Shown: piece after piece, positions 11,428-20,920 of the stretch
Position numbering within the stretch: position 1 is the first letter of the stretch
Layout: every line of letters begins with the position of its first letter
NCBI GenBank assembly: GCA_964017185.1
Contig: OZ024871.1
Coordinates: forward strand, 23,784,488 to 23,848,487
Direction: 5' to 3'
Source: Rugalucina vietnamica
Lineage: Eukaryota > Mollusca > Bivalvia > Lucinida > Lucinidae
DNA length: 64,000 nt
Position numbers and translations under genes: made by a program
Notes under the pieces: model-generated
Told to the model about the DNA's origin: nothing
Seen by the model: the letters and a program-made list of their open reading frames with translations, nothing else
Database searches by the model: none

Positions 11428-12018
11428 TTATCTAATGCTGAATACATTTAGAAGCAGCAATTTACCCAGAATGACTCCAAACCATGTCCATGTCGATGTC
11501 ACGTGCAAACACCCTTTGTTTATGTCTAAATTATGATCGAAACTAAAACACTTCTTATTGACGAACAGATCTGTCAAGAAGCTTCGACTTATGCAGAAGT
11601 CTTTGCCGCTGGTGAACAGATTCCCTATCTTTGAACCCTTCATAATGGCGGATTCACAGGCCCTGTACCACGCATTGCAAAATTCCTCGCACACCGTGAG
11701 ATTCTCGTGCGAATAGAATAGGTTCTGGTACGGGGCGCACACGTAGCACATCAAGAAGTTAGTGTAGCGCTGGCACTGTCGCGAGCTGCCTGGCAGCGGT
11801 TTGACAGTTCCAAAAATAGCATCTATCTCCTCCTGTTTGCAGCAGCTATTCTCCTTAAACCATGTACAGTTCAGCAAGCTCGGCTGTGGCGAAGGTTTCC
11901 GATTGTTGAAAAAAGAACAAAACTGTTTTGTGTTGTTCATATCACATTCACACATGCTAAACAGTACGTGAAATATGAAAGCACTTAATATCCAGCAGAT
12001 ATTAAAATCGTCCATCAC
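11428..12018 (-). CDS. Folate-receptor-domain secreted protein
   Basis: A single open frame of 196 codons. Residues 9-25 form a hydrophobic signal-like segment (ICWILSAFIFHVLFSMC). From residue about 33 there is a Cys-rich folate-receptor-like domain: CSFFNNRKPSPQPSLLNC, SCCKQEEIDAIF, QCQRYTNFLMCYVCAPYQ, VCEEFCNAWYRAC and a distal Cys pair, the spacing expected of the Folate_rec family (folate receptors, riboflavin-binding proteins). The ligand cannot be told from sequence. The last ~25 residues (HVTSTWTWFGVILGKLLLLNVF) are hydrophobic and could be a GPI-type tail, but the same sequence recurs at 10560-10660, so this end may be intron or repeat read-through. An intron after LDINKG is an alternative. 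No close neighbour genes. Confidence 0.75.
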   Translation of the reverse strand: MMDDFNICWILSAFIFHVLFSMCECDMNNTKQFCSFFNNRKPSPQPSLLNCTWFKENSCCKQEEIDAIFGTVKPLPGSSRQCQRYTNFLMCYVCAPYQNLFYSHENLTVCEEFCNAWYRACESAIMKGSKIGNLFTSGKDFCISRSFLTDLFVNKKCFSFDHNLDINKGCLHVTSTWTWFGVILGKLLLLNVFSIR

Positions 12019-12263
12019 GAAATATTTTTCTCGGTACGATTCCTCGAATTAATCAATTCATTTCCAAGACTACGTTCTGATCGAACCAATATCGATCAAA
12101 GCCAGCTGAGCATTTCTCACAGCAAGGCGTTATATTATTTCTTCATTGAATATTGGAAAATTCTGACTTTATGAAGAAAGACAAACCAAAGCAAATATTC
12201 TAGGTGTTAAAGTAAACAAATGATTGGTGCCAGTGTTCTGTTTTTATTTTTTATTTTTTTTAA

Positions 12264-13554
12264 CAAGTGGCATATAAGCAAGGGCTATGAACAGAAAACT
12301 TAGATGGTCTGTGAAGCTCTGTTTTGATTGGTTAAAAATTTGTCTGTAAAAAAAGCTAATCTCAAATCTTAAATAAACAATCAATGTCATGCTGGTATGC
12401 TCATGATAATAACCAGATGCTAAGAATCAGTGTTATTTGGTTGATCAGACTGTGTTTTATACCACAGTGATCATGTAATTTCAAAATAATTTCACTTTCA
12501 CAAAAAGATTTTTAGATAAAAAGTACATGCTTGAAGTTCTTGCATGAAAATATGTACAGACACTACAGACAGACCCATCCCTGGCCTGTAATGAAAATGA
12601 AATGGTATGTTTTCACATGTTGCAGACTACACCTCAGACTCCAGACCTGATAGGGGCTGAATGAAACAAGTTGGCTTCTTTAAAAAGAAACCAATGAAAA
12701 GGTCAGCAGCCGTTTGTTATAAGAGATTCCTTTTGCTCTATATTTCAGCTAGTGTTGTTGATTCTCTGGTTTGTCATTAATTTCGATTCTCATACGTTTC
12801 AGTTTCGTTTCCTTTACATGAATGTCGTTTCTTTTTATGAACGCTTGACCAGTGTGTGTATCTGTCACTCAAGGCATTGACCAAAATTTCTGATGTTATG
12901 GAACCAATGCCAATACTAAAGGGAACACGATTACAATCAATCAATATGTCGATGTGCAGAAAACCATTTTGCAGTGCAGTCAATGTGTGACAGAGTTCTG
13001 AACCACACTACCAGAAACAGACCCATAGGACCGATGTGATGGACTAAAAGACAGCCATATAGAGTTCCTATAGTTTCTGTACCCCTCGTCAGGGTATCTA
13101 CGATCTAAACCTAGATGCGCTATGATAAGCAGTCACCGCGATCGAGACTGCTTGCTAGATTTTACCGCTATTTGACGGAGAGTGTCAAAAATGGATAAAT
13201 TTAATTGATTGCGGTTAACTGTCTAGTCAGTATAGACGGGTTCACTAGTTTTTATAAAGCGCTTTATGTGACAAAACGCGTATTTGAGAGAGATCAGTCG
13301 ATCGTGGGTAGAATTTTCTTCATATTCAAAGTAAACACTGTGAGGGACCTTTTCCAATAATCTCAAACTGCCTTGATTTGACAGATAAATGTTTCTTCTA
13401 CAAACAAATCCTTGCAGTTAATTGCTTTCGCAGAGATTTGCTGTTTATAATACCTCCAAAGCCAATGAAAAGATTTACTGATGCTTCTTCACAGACCATG
13501 TATAGTCCCTTTGAGTATAGAGAGACTTGATAGCCCTCGCTTATATGCCACTTG
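12264..13554. mobile_element. hAT-like non-autonomous transposon, long copy
   Basis: TIRs read CAAGTGGCATATAAGCAAGG at the left, and the reverse complement of the right end is CAAGTGGCATATAAGCGAGG. It is a 1291-bp element with T/A-rich flanks (TTTTTTAA / TTTTTAAT, a near duplication). Outer parts are almost identical to the copy at 14966-15553; about 690 bp in the middle (12665-13356) is present only here. No transposase frame was seen. Confidence 0.85.
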
Positions 13555-14299
13555 TTTTTAATTAATGCTTATTTTAAAACTGTAGGCGGCTTGTGCCTCC
13601 AGGCAAAGCTTCTACGCCACTGACTAACCATCTGATTACTGGTGAACTGCTCAAATCTAAGCCCGCTCAGAAAAAGTGTCAAACCATCACATTGAAAGCA
13701 TCAGTGGTTTACTTGGGTGGTTATATGAAGCGGCACTTTTTGGATCGATTACAGCCTAACTTTTGATAAAAGTTTCATAAAATGGAGGCAATCTCCCGAC
13801 ATGACCATAGCTTGAACTGTGTTCTACGTATCCTCTCTTTGAAATGAATCTTTCGGGTTCACTGGTCTTTCAGTTAAAACTGAACTGACCAAATTCCTCT
13901 ATTAAATAGAAAGGTCCCATTTACGGAAGACATATATAGTTGTATCTAGATCAAGGGAAAGTGTGACTAAACTTCTCATTTAGGTTTTAACACATTGAAA
14001 ACCTAAGGTCCTGATGACCATTATGAAACTGGCATCTGAGCAAGGTCCAGTGCCGATGGAAATCCATGTCGTTATACGTCTGTATTCAGTGACATGTGAG
14101 TCTGTCCAAGTTAACGAACCGACAATGTCTCGATACTATTTAATAGTTAAAATAGTTCTGTTGGTCGCTGTTTTTCATCCACAAATGCACTTCCATGATG
14201 CACTTAATTACGGCGCTTCTGAACATACACAAATGTCTTCAATACATTACGAAAACATGCCCAAACAACATATACATTTTAAACTGTTTCATGTATATA
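13555..14299. other. Unassigned DNA with a possible secreted-peptide exon
   Basis: Starting at 14125 on the plus strand a frame begins MSRYYLIVKIVLLVAVFH, which resembles a signal peptide, and runs into the (GAA)n array at 14300. No homologue is recognised. The rest of the stretch holds nothing identifiable. Confidence 0.3.
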
Positions 14300-14344
14300 G
14301 AAGAAGAAGAAGAAGAAGAAGAAGAAGAAGAAGAAGAAGAAGAT
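14300..14344. repeat. (GAA)n microsatellite
   Basis: About 15 GAA units. It encodes poly-Arg in one plus frame and poly-Glu in another; the Glu frame continues open to 14512 (DKIDIFYTLTEILKNV...). Confidence 0.95.
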
Positions 14345-14516
14345 AAAATTGATATCTTTTATACGCTTACTGAAATTTTGAAGAATGTAAGTAAAATTTC
14401 AAAACATTTAACACTCACATCAAAGGAAAATACATACACCAAAGAAGTAGTAACCGGGACAAGCGAAGGATCTGACGAAATATTGAAAGAAATGGCAGGT
14501 ACACTTAACTAAATTT

Positions 14517-14750
14517 GAGCCGCCCCATGGGAAAACCAACAATCTGCATATGCGAAAACAAAGGCGCAGATCAGCTTCGCAGTAACTGCGAAGCTGATCA
14601 GCGCCTTTGTTTTCGCAACACGGATAGTACAATTCCTCTACTTTCTAAATCCAAAATTTCCAGCCTCTAACCATCTTCTGTGACTGTACAGGCCGGTTTG
14701 TGTCGGACGTATTCGGAAACCACATTGCTGGTTTTCCCACGAGGCGGCTC
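14517..14750 (-). mobile_element. GAGCC-MITE, full length
   Basis: TIRs GAGCCGCCCCATGGG / CCCACGAGGCGGCTC; central palindrome CTTCGCAGTAACTGCGAAG intact. Confidence 0.9.
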
Positions 14751-14965
14751 AAAATTTTGCAACACCTAGGAAACTGAACCAGCCAGTCGAGCTTCAACAG
14801 TCAACACAAATATTTATTGAACGCCATGCTGAGAAAATAAAATGGTATATGACACAAACATGGAAACAGAAATTAGAAAAAAAAAAAAAAAAAACGCAGC
14901 AGAATTATAAGTTTGCAGATGCTCTGAAATGAAAACACGGCGAAAGTCTATGATGCATGGATAAA

Positions 14966-15553
14966 CAAGTGGCATATAAGCAAGGGCTATGAACAGAAAA
15001 CTTAGATGGTCTGTGAAGCTCTGTTTTGATTGGTTAAAAATTTGCCTGTAAAAAAAGCTAATCTCTAATCTTAAATAAACAATCAATGTCTTGCTGGTAT
15101 GCTCATGATAATAACCAGATGCTAAGAATCAGTGTTATTTGGTTGATCAGACTGTGTTTTATACCACAGTGATCATGTATTTATTTCAAAATAATTTCAC
15201 TTTCACAAAAAGATTTTCTGATACATGCTTGAAGTTCTTGCATGAAAATATGTACAGACACCACAGACAGACCCATCCCTGGCCTGTAATGAAAATGAAA
15301 TGGTATGTTTTCACATGTTGCAGACTACACCTCAGACTCCAGACCTGATAGGGGCTGAATGAAATAATCTCAAACTGCCTTGATTTGACAGATAAATGTT
15401 TCTTCTACAAACAAATCCTTGCAGTTAATTGCTTTCGCAGAGATTTGCTGTTACCTCCAAAGCCAATGAAAAGATTTACTGATGCTTCTTCACAGACCAT
15501 GTAGTCCCTTTGAGTATAGAGAGACTTGATAGCCCTCGCTTATATGCCACTTG
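14966..15553. mobile_element. hAT-like non-autonomous transposon, short copy with TSD TGGATAAA
   Basis: Same TIRs as 12264-13554 but 588 bp long, lacking the middle. It is flanked by a perfect 8-bp duplication TGGATAAA (14958-14965 and 15554-15561), the size made by hAT transposases. Confidence 0.92.
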
Positions 15554-15561
15554 TGGATAAA

Positions 15562-16021
15562 CAATTGACAATTCATCCGCGTGACCCGTTATTCCCCCAA
15601 AAATGCAGATCGAACTTTTTAAAACCGGGGGAGCCAGGACCACAAACCAAACTTAAGGAAAAACGAATATACAAAACTTCCAGACAGAAATCGAAATGAT
15701 GAAACTAAGAGCATAGATACTGATCCATGAGGAGAAATACATGTACAAACAACTCGATATCGAGATGGAATGGAAGTAGCCTAATCAACAAAAAAGTCAT
15801 TGGATTCATTGCCCATCCACTTGCGAACATTCAAAAATAAGATCAACGTATAACTTTAAGGATCAAACTTTCAATGTAACATCTAACATGACTTGCACAG
15901 TGAACAGTGTTATTTATGTAATTGAGTGCTGGGGGTACAGAAAATAATTATATTGGGGGAAACAAGTTGGCCTAATTTAAAAAAAAAAAGACTCCCAGGG
16001 GATGCTTTTGTTCTTGTTTAA
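15562..16021. other. Sequence upstream of the LINE, no gene seen
   Basis: May include the remaining 5' part of the LINE (region ending in an A-run near 15978-15990), but no frame or motif supports this. An in-frame TAA at 16019 closes the LINE frame upstream. Confidence 0.4.
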
Positions 16022-19000
16022 GATCTCGGTTTCGGAATAAGTAACTTTCTGATAAGTAACTCCTGGGACACCGAAACAAATCCTGGTCCAGAATCCCTTA
16101 GTGACAACTCTCACTTTCCGTGTGGACTGTGTGATGTCAGTGTTGGATGGGATGACCGCGGGATTTGTTGCGACTCATGCAACATCTGGTACCATATAGA
16201 CTGTCAAGGCATGACTTCAACTATGTACGGGATTTACAATAAATCACTTAGCAAAAGTATAGCATGGGAATGCATACGTTGTGGAATGCCAAACTTTTCC
16301 ACTTCGTTGTTTGACACTACAGCTTCTCTTGAGATATCCAACAGATTTGAGTCCCTTTCGTCCCTGTCCGAGCCTGACAGTCCGATACCAGACAATATTG
16401 GCCCCCCCAATGCAGCTTCTTCGCCTATTGTGCAAACAAAAGAAGCAAAACCCAGGACCAAAAGGGCGGTCCTGAACCACCCCTTGAGAATTTTGATCAT
16501 GAATTGTCAGTCAATTAAAAATAAAAAGGCTGAAATTCACACTGTCATAGAATCGGCTAAACCTGACATCATATTGGGGAATGAGTCATGGTTAACCCCA
16601 GACATTAAAAACTCAGAGATTTTTCCAGATTCCCTTGATGCTATCCGGAAAGACAGAGCTAGTGATGCGCATGGTGGTGTCTTCATTGCTTTTAGGCGTG
16701 ATCTTCTCTGTACTGAAGCTCCGGAATTGGACACCAAGTGCGAAATAATTTGGTGTAAGTTGAACATTATTGGATGTAGGACTTTGTACCTTGGATCATT
16801 CTATCGTCCCCCTAGGTTCCCAACTCAGGAGCTTGAACTGAAATATCTTGAGGATTTTAATACTTCACTTTCTCGGATTATGTCAAATAAAAATGCCCAT
16901 GTTCTTGTAGGCGGTGACTTCAATTGTGGTGATATTGAGTGGAGCACAATGCAGGTACCCGAGGGGGTCAAAAAGAGGCCAGTTCAGACTAAACTTGTGG
17001 ACATAATACAGGATCACTGCCTCTCCCAAATGGTAAATATACACACCCGAGAAGACAAGACCCTTGATTTACTCTTCACTAACTCGCCATCCCCAATTAA
17101 CCGTGTTAAAGGGATGCCCCCGATCGGCAAAGCAGATCATGACATTGTCTATATTGAATATGACATAAAGGCTAAACGGATTCAGCAGGCCCCGCGTAAG
17201 ATTTTCCTATATAAACGAGCGGATATGGACGGTCTCCATGACCATCTAGCGCGCTATAGGGATTCGTTCCTTTCAACTGACCATAGTCAGGTGTCAGTCA
17301 ATGACATGTGGGTCAGTTTTAAGTCGGAGGTTCTCTCGGCTATTGAAAGGTTTATTCCATCAAAAATGACCAAGACAAAATATAGCTTACCATGGATCGA
17401 CAGCTCGATCAAACGCTTGATAAGGAAACGTGATAAACTTTACTTTCGTGCTCGCAAGTCAAGCAGCCCTGACATTAAGAACCATTACAAACGGTTCAGA
17501 GCACATGTTCAAAAGAGCATTAGAGATGCATATTGGAAGCATATTACCAATATCTTCTCCTTTGAAAATGATAACCTTGATCCCGATTGTCCCCGAAAAA
17601 ATGAAAAGGCAAAAAAGTTTTGGTCATTTGTCAAGTCCCTTAAGAAAGACGCGTCTGGGATCAATACTCTTAGAGAAAATGGTATCTTGAAGACTGACAC
17701 TTTGGATAAGGCTAATATTTGTAATAGGCAGTTTCAGTCAGCCTTCACTCGCGAATCAGATGATGAAATCCCCTCCAAAGGCACAAGTCCTTTCACCGCT
17801 ATGGGTGAAATTACAGTTGACCCCAATGGGGTCATTAAACTGTTGAATAATTTGAATATACATAAGGCGCCTGGGCCAGATGGCCTGAGTGCTAGGGTGT
17901 TGAAGGAATGTAGTTCTGAAATTGCTCCTGTACTGACCTATATCTTCAATGAGTCGCTTGCTCAGGGTGCTGTACCAGACGATTGGCGACAGGCAAATGT
18001 AGCCCCGGTATTTAAGAAAGGTGAGAAATACGATGCAGCTAATTATCGACCGGTGTCGCTTACTTGTATCTGTTGCAAAACTCTAGAGCATATAATAGTC
18101 AGCAACATAAACAAACACTTGGCTCTTGAAAACATTCTTGCTGACTGTCAGCATGGGTTCCGAAGTCAAAGGTCTTGCGAAACCCAGTTAGTTCAGTTTT
18201 ATCATGATTTGGTTAGTAATCTGGACCGAGCAGTGGGTCGTGGCCACAGGCAGACGGATGTGATTGTCATGGATTTCGCTAAGGCCTTTGACAAGGTCCC
18301 ACATAAAAGGTTATTATACAAACTTGACTTCTACGGGATTAGAGGATCTACACATAAGTGGATCGACTCGTGGCTCTCTGAGCGCTCTCAAAAAGTGGTA
18401 TTAGATGGCCGTGCCTCAGACCCAGTCCCGGTTCTTTCTGGTGTCCCACAAGGATCGGTCTTAGGACCGGTCCTATTTCTTATTTTCATTAATGATCTTC
18501 CTGACAACATCAGGTCATCTGTTCGGCTATTTGCTGATGATTGTGTTTTATACAGAAATATCAAGTCACCATTGGATTGTCAAATTTTACAAGATGACCT
18601 GAATAGCTTGGCCAAATGGGAAATGGATTGGCAAATGAAATTCAATGTTAGCAAATGTCATTCAATGAGGGTGACGCGGCTACATCCAAGCAGGCATATA
18701 GATTTCAATTACACACTGCATCAGCAAACATTAGAACAGGTTCAGTCCGCTAAATACCTCGGTTTAACTATCACAGATGATCTTGATTGGGGTCAACACA
18801 TTTCTGAAATTACATGCAAGGCAACTAAGACTTTGGGTTTTCTTCGGCGCAATTTGGCACTGGCACCTAGGCATACTAAGGAAGTTGCATACAAAACATT
18901 GGTTCGGCCTCAACTTGAGTATGCAGCTCCTATTTGGCATCCCTATCATGAAACTCAGATTGAGAAGGTGGAGAAGGTGCAGAGGACTGCTGCCCGGTGG

Positions 19001-19333
19001 ACCTGCAGGCGATGGAGGAACACCAGTAGCGTCGGTGAAATGCTAGACGAACTTGAGTGGCCATCCCTGGAGTCTCGCAGGGAGCGGTCCTCCTTAACCT
19101 TCTTCTACAAGATACACTCTGGTACAGTGTCTCTTGATAAAGACAAATACCTGACCCCGGCACCCAATCTAAGGCATACTCGGGCATCACATGAATCACA
19201 ATACACAAGACCATTTGCCTATAGTGATGCCCTGAAAAATTCCTTTTTCCCCAGAACTATTCCGGTTTGGAATAGTCTCCCTTCTTCAGTGGTCCTATCT
19301 AAGACCATTGAGGAATTTAAGGCTTCTATTTAA
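16022..19333 (+). CDS. LINE ORF2: PHD-like finger, AP endonuclease, reverse transcriptase
   Basis: The frame is open from 16022 to a TAA at 19331 with no internal stop (1103 codons); the first in-frame ATG is at 16211, inside the zinc finger, so the true start is lost or used a 2A-like break. In order: DTETNPGP (16067-16090, resembling a 2A peptide); a Cys/His PHD-like finger (PCGLCDVS, CCDSCNIWYH, ECIRC); an AP-type endonuclease (ILIMNCQSI, GNESWL, GGDFNC, KADHDIVYI); and a reverse transcriptase with [33 protein letters not shown] and the catalytic FADD near codon 774 counted from the ATG. The C-terminal part has YLGLTI and EKVQRTAARW. Such a protein nicks target DNA and copies its own RNA in place. 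The frame looks coding-competent apart from the missing start. Confidence 0.93.
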   Translation, partial: DLGFGISNFLISNSWDTETNPGPESLSDNSHFPCGLCDVSVGWDDRGICCDSCNIWYHIDCQGMTSTMYGIYNKSLSKSIAWECIRCGMPNFSTSLFDTTASLEISNRFESLSSLSEPDSPIPDNIGPPNAASSPIVQTKEAKPRTKRAVLNHPLRILIMNCQSIKNKKAEIHTVIESAKPDIILGNESWLTPDIKNSEIFPDSLDAIRKDRASDAHGGVFIAFRRDLLCTEAPELDTKCEIIWCKLNIIGCRTLYLGSFYRPPRFPTQELELKYLEDFNTSLSRIMSNKNAHVLVGGDFNCGDIEWSTMQVPEGVKKRPVQTKLVDIIQDHCLSQMVNIHTREDKTLDLLFTNSPSPINRVKGMPPIGKADHDIVYIEYDIKAKRIQQAPRKIFLYKRADMDGLHDHLARYRDSFLSTDHSQVSVNDMWVSFKSEVLSAIERFIPSKMTKTKYSLPWIDSSIKRLIRKRDKLYFRARKSSSPDIKNHYKRFRAHVQKSIRDAYWKHITNIFSFENDNLDPDCPRKNEKAKKFWSFVKSLKKDASGINTLRENGILKTDTLDKANICNRQFQSAFTRESDDEIPSKGTSPFTAMGEITVDPNGVIKLLNNLNIHKAPGPDGLSARVLKECSSEIAPVLTYIFNESLAQGAVPDDWRQANVAPVFKKGEKYDAANYRPVSLTCICCKTLEHIIVSNINKHLALENILADCQHGFRSQRSCETQLVQFYHDLVSNLDRAVGRGHRQTDVIVMDFAKAFDKVPHKRLLYKLDFYGIRGSTHKWIDSWLSERSQKVVLDGRASDPVPVLSGVPQGSVLGPVLFLIFINDLPDNIRSSVRLFADDCVLYRNIKSPLDCQILQDDLNSLAKWEMDWQMKFNVSKCHSMRVTRLHPSRHIDFNYTLHQQTLEQVQSAKYLGLTITDDLDWGQHISEITCKATKTLGFLRRNLALAPRHTKEVAYKTLVRPQLEYAAPIWHPYHETQIEKVEKVQRTAARWTCRRWRNTSSVGEMLDELEWPSLESRRERSSLTFFYKIHSGTVSLDKDKYLTPAPNLRHTRASHESQYTRPFAYSDALKNSFFPRTIPVWNSLPSSVVLSKTIEEFKASI

Positions 19334-19515
19334 ACCATTAGCCCAGAGGCATGCGTTTTAGTATGCCTCTCATCTATATCTTGTAAATAGTTTTAATGGT
19401 CCACCCCAAATGTTTTATTTTCCCTTGACTAAATTCTAAATTTAGCCACCCACCCCACACCTGAGGTGATGATCAGAAATTGATCGACTCAGTATCAGAA
19501 GATAGATAGATAGGA
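16022..19515 (+). mobile_element. LINE (CR1/L2/jockey-type non-LTR retrotransposon), nearly intact
   Basis: One long frame is followed by a ~180 bp 3' UTR that ends with AGATAGATAGATAGG, the kind of short 3' repeat typical of CR1/L2-type LINEs. A second broken copy at 55780-62290 shares the same 3' end (CTCAGTATCTGAAGAAAGAC). The 5' UTR and a start codon before the zinc finger are absent, so the copy is probably 5' truncated. The exact 3' boundary is estimated. Confidence 0.88.
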
Positions 19516-20015
19516 ATTGTTAAGTATTCCCTGATTTCCTATATGGAAGAGGACAGATTTCCATCAGTCCCAACATAATCGCATCTGAACATAGGGTGTT
19601 TCAACGGACCTGGTCGGAAAGCAAAAGCCGGACAAAATTTTACCAAGACACCGGCCGGCATAAAAGGTAAACAAGATCAAAAGCACGTCTTTATCATAAT
19701 TCTTGAGAAAGTGTCATCTGTTTAAGTGTCAACTGTTTCGAATAATGCACAAATCTTCTGTGACAGTAGTCGGCTTTATTGGTAAGCTTGATTTGTTTTG
19801 GCCTCGGTTTACAAGGAGTTTAAAGCAGCAATATGTTTACATGCATTTACAAGTAGAGGCTTTTTACAAAGCCCTCATTTCTCAACTGGAACTGGTCACT
19901 CAGTTGACATACTAACTTCTGAGCAAATATCTGTTGGACTTGACTGCTGCTACTTTTATTTTTTATATACATGTAAAAAAAAATAGTTTTCACACAATGC
20001 GGCTCCTATATCTTT
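19516..20015. other. Unassigned DNA between LINE and TGCAC element
   Basis: Contains CGGACCTGGTCGGAAAGC near 19600, a possible scrap of a GAGCC-MITE arm. Overlapping short frames at 19703-19986 have no recognisable domain. A 5' exon of TMEM220 could lie here but was not identified. Confidence 0.35.
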
Positions 20016-20667
20016 TGCACCAGTCACTGTCTTGTACGGCTCTCCCAGTCCTACCTACGGGGAAGGGTGGGGGATAGGGCCGGTCGGCTAGGTACTCTTC
20101 CATGAAAAGAAATCAATATGAGTCACCTTTTATGCTATTTTCCTCATTTGATGGAGGTGGTAACCTCGGTCATTATCATTATGCATTACTATTTTTAGAC
20201 GCTAACAAAATCATAATATGTCCAAAATATTACAAATTTCTTACCTTGGAATAAATCTTATGCATTAATCTAAAAGAATGTGCAATGCTTTGTTGAAAAA
20301 AATTGTTTTAATTTTCATATTTTGTGCTCCAAATTTAGTAAGGGCATAGCGATAAACATCGAGTAATGTACCTCCACTGAATGAGCAAACTTACCTGTAT
20401 GACGTCATCCCTTCATGCCCTATAGCTAAAGTTTGCTGCAATCACTTTTTATTGTCCTGGCACTGCATGGGAAATGATGGGGTTTTGATGTTTAGATCCT
20501 TACCCTAGGGAGATTTTTTTTTGTGAAGGACAGGGCAAAGTGCATGGTTTTGACATCCAGTTTGTCCCCAGGGGATGGGGTCTATAGTAGGACATTGAAA
20601 ACTGAAAAGTCACAATCCCTGCCATTTCCCATAGGTGGAGCAGCCCTGATTACAAATGGCTGGTGCA
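20016..20667. mobile_element. TGCAC-ended element, old copy, TSD TTT
   Basis: Ends TGCACCAGTCA and ...ACAAATGGCTGGTGCA match the two better copies at 32979 and 46949. The 3-bp flanks are TTT on both sides. The interior (CCCCAGGGGATGGGGTC, AAAAGTCACAATCCCTGCC) is a diverged form of the GC-rich interior seen in the others. Confidence 0.7.
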
Positions 20668-20920
20668 TTTGGCCCAATATTTTTTAGGTTTTACTATATA
20701 TCATAGCTTTAAAAGAGGATACAAAAATGTACAGTAGTGAGCATTGTAAATTTATGCATGCATACTGTTATGCTTTAAAAGAGGAAGCACAAAAAAGATA
20801 TCTACAGTTTTGAGCATTTTTAATGCCTGTATGCTGGTATGAAGCGTTGTGTCTGTCCTGGTCAAAACCCCCAAAGACCATTTTTTATGTTGCTGCTAAT
20901 ATGTATTTTTACAGAATGGC

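Noticed and set aside
14014..14346. Poly-Arg protein
   Set aside because: The Arg run is only the (GAA)n repeat; coding status unsupported, kept as a low-confidence observation.
16234..16500. Minus-strand frames opposite the LINE
   Set aside because: Shadows of the endonuclease/zinc-finger frame.
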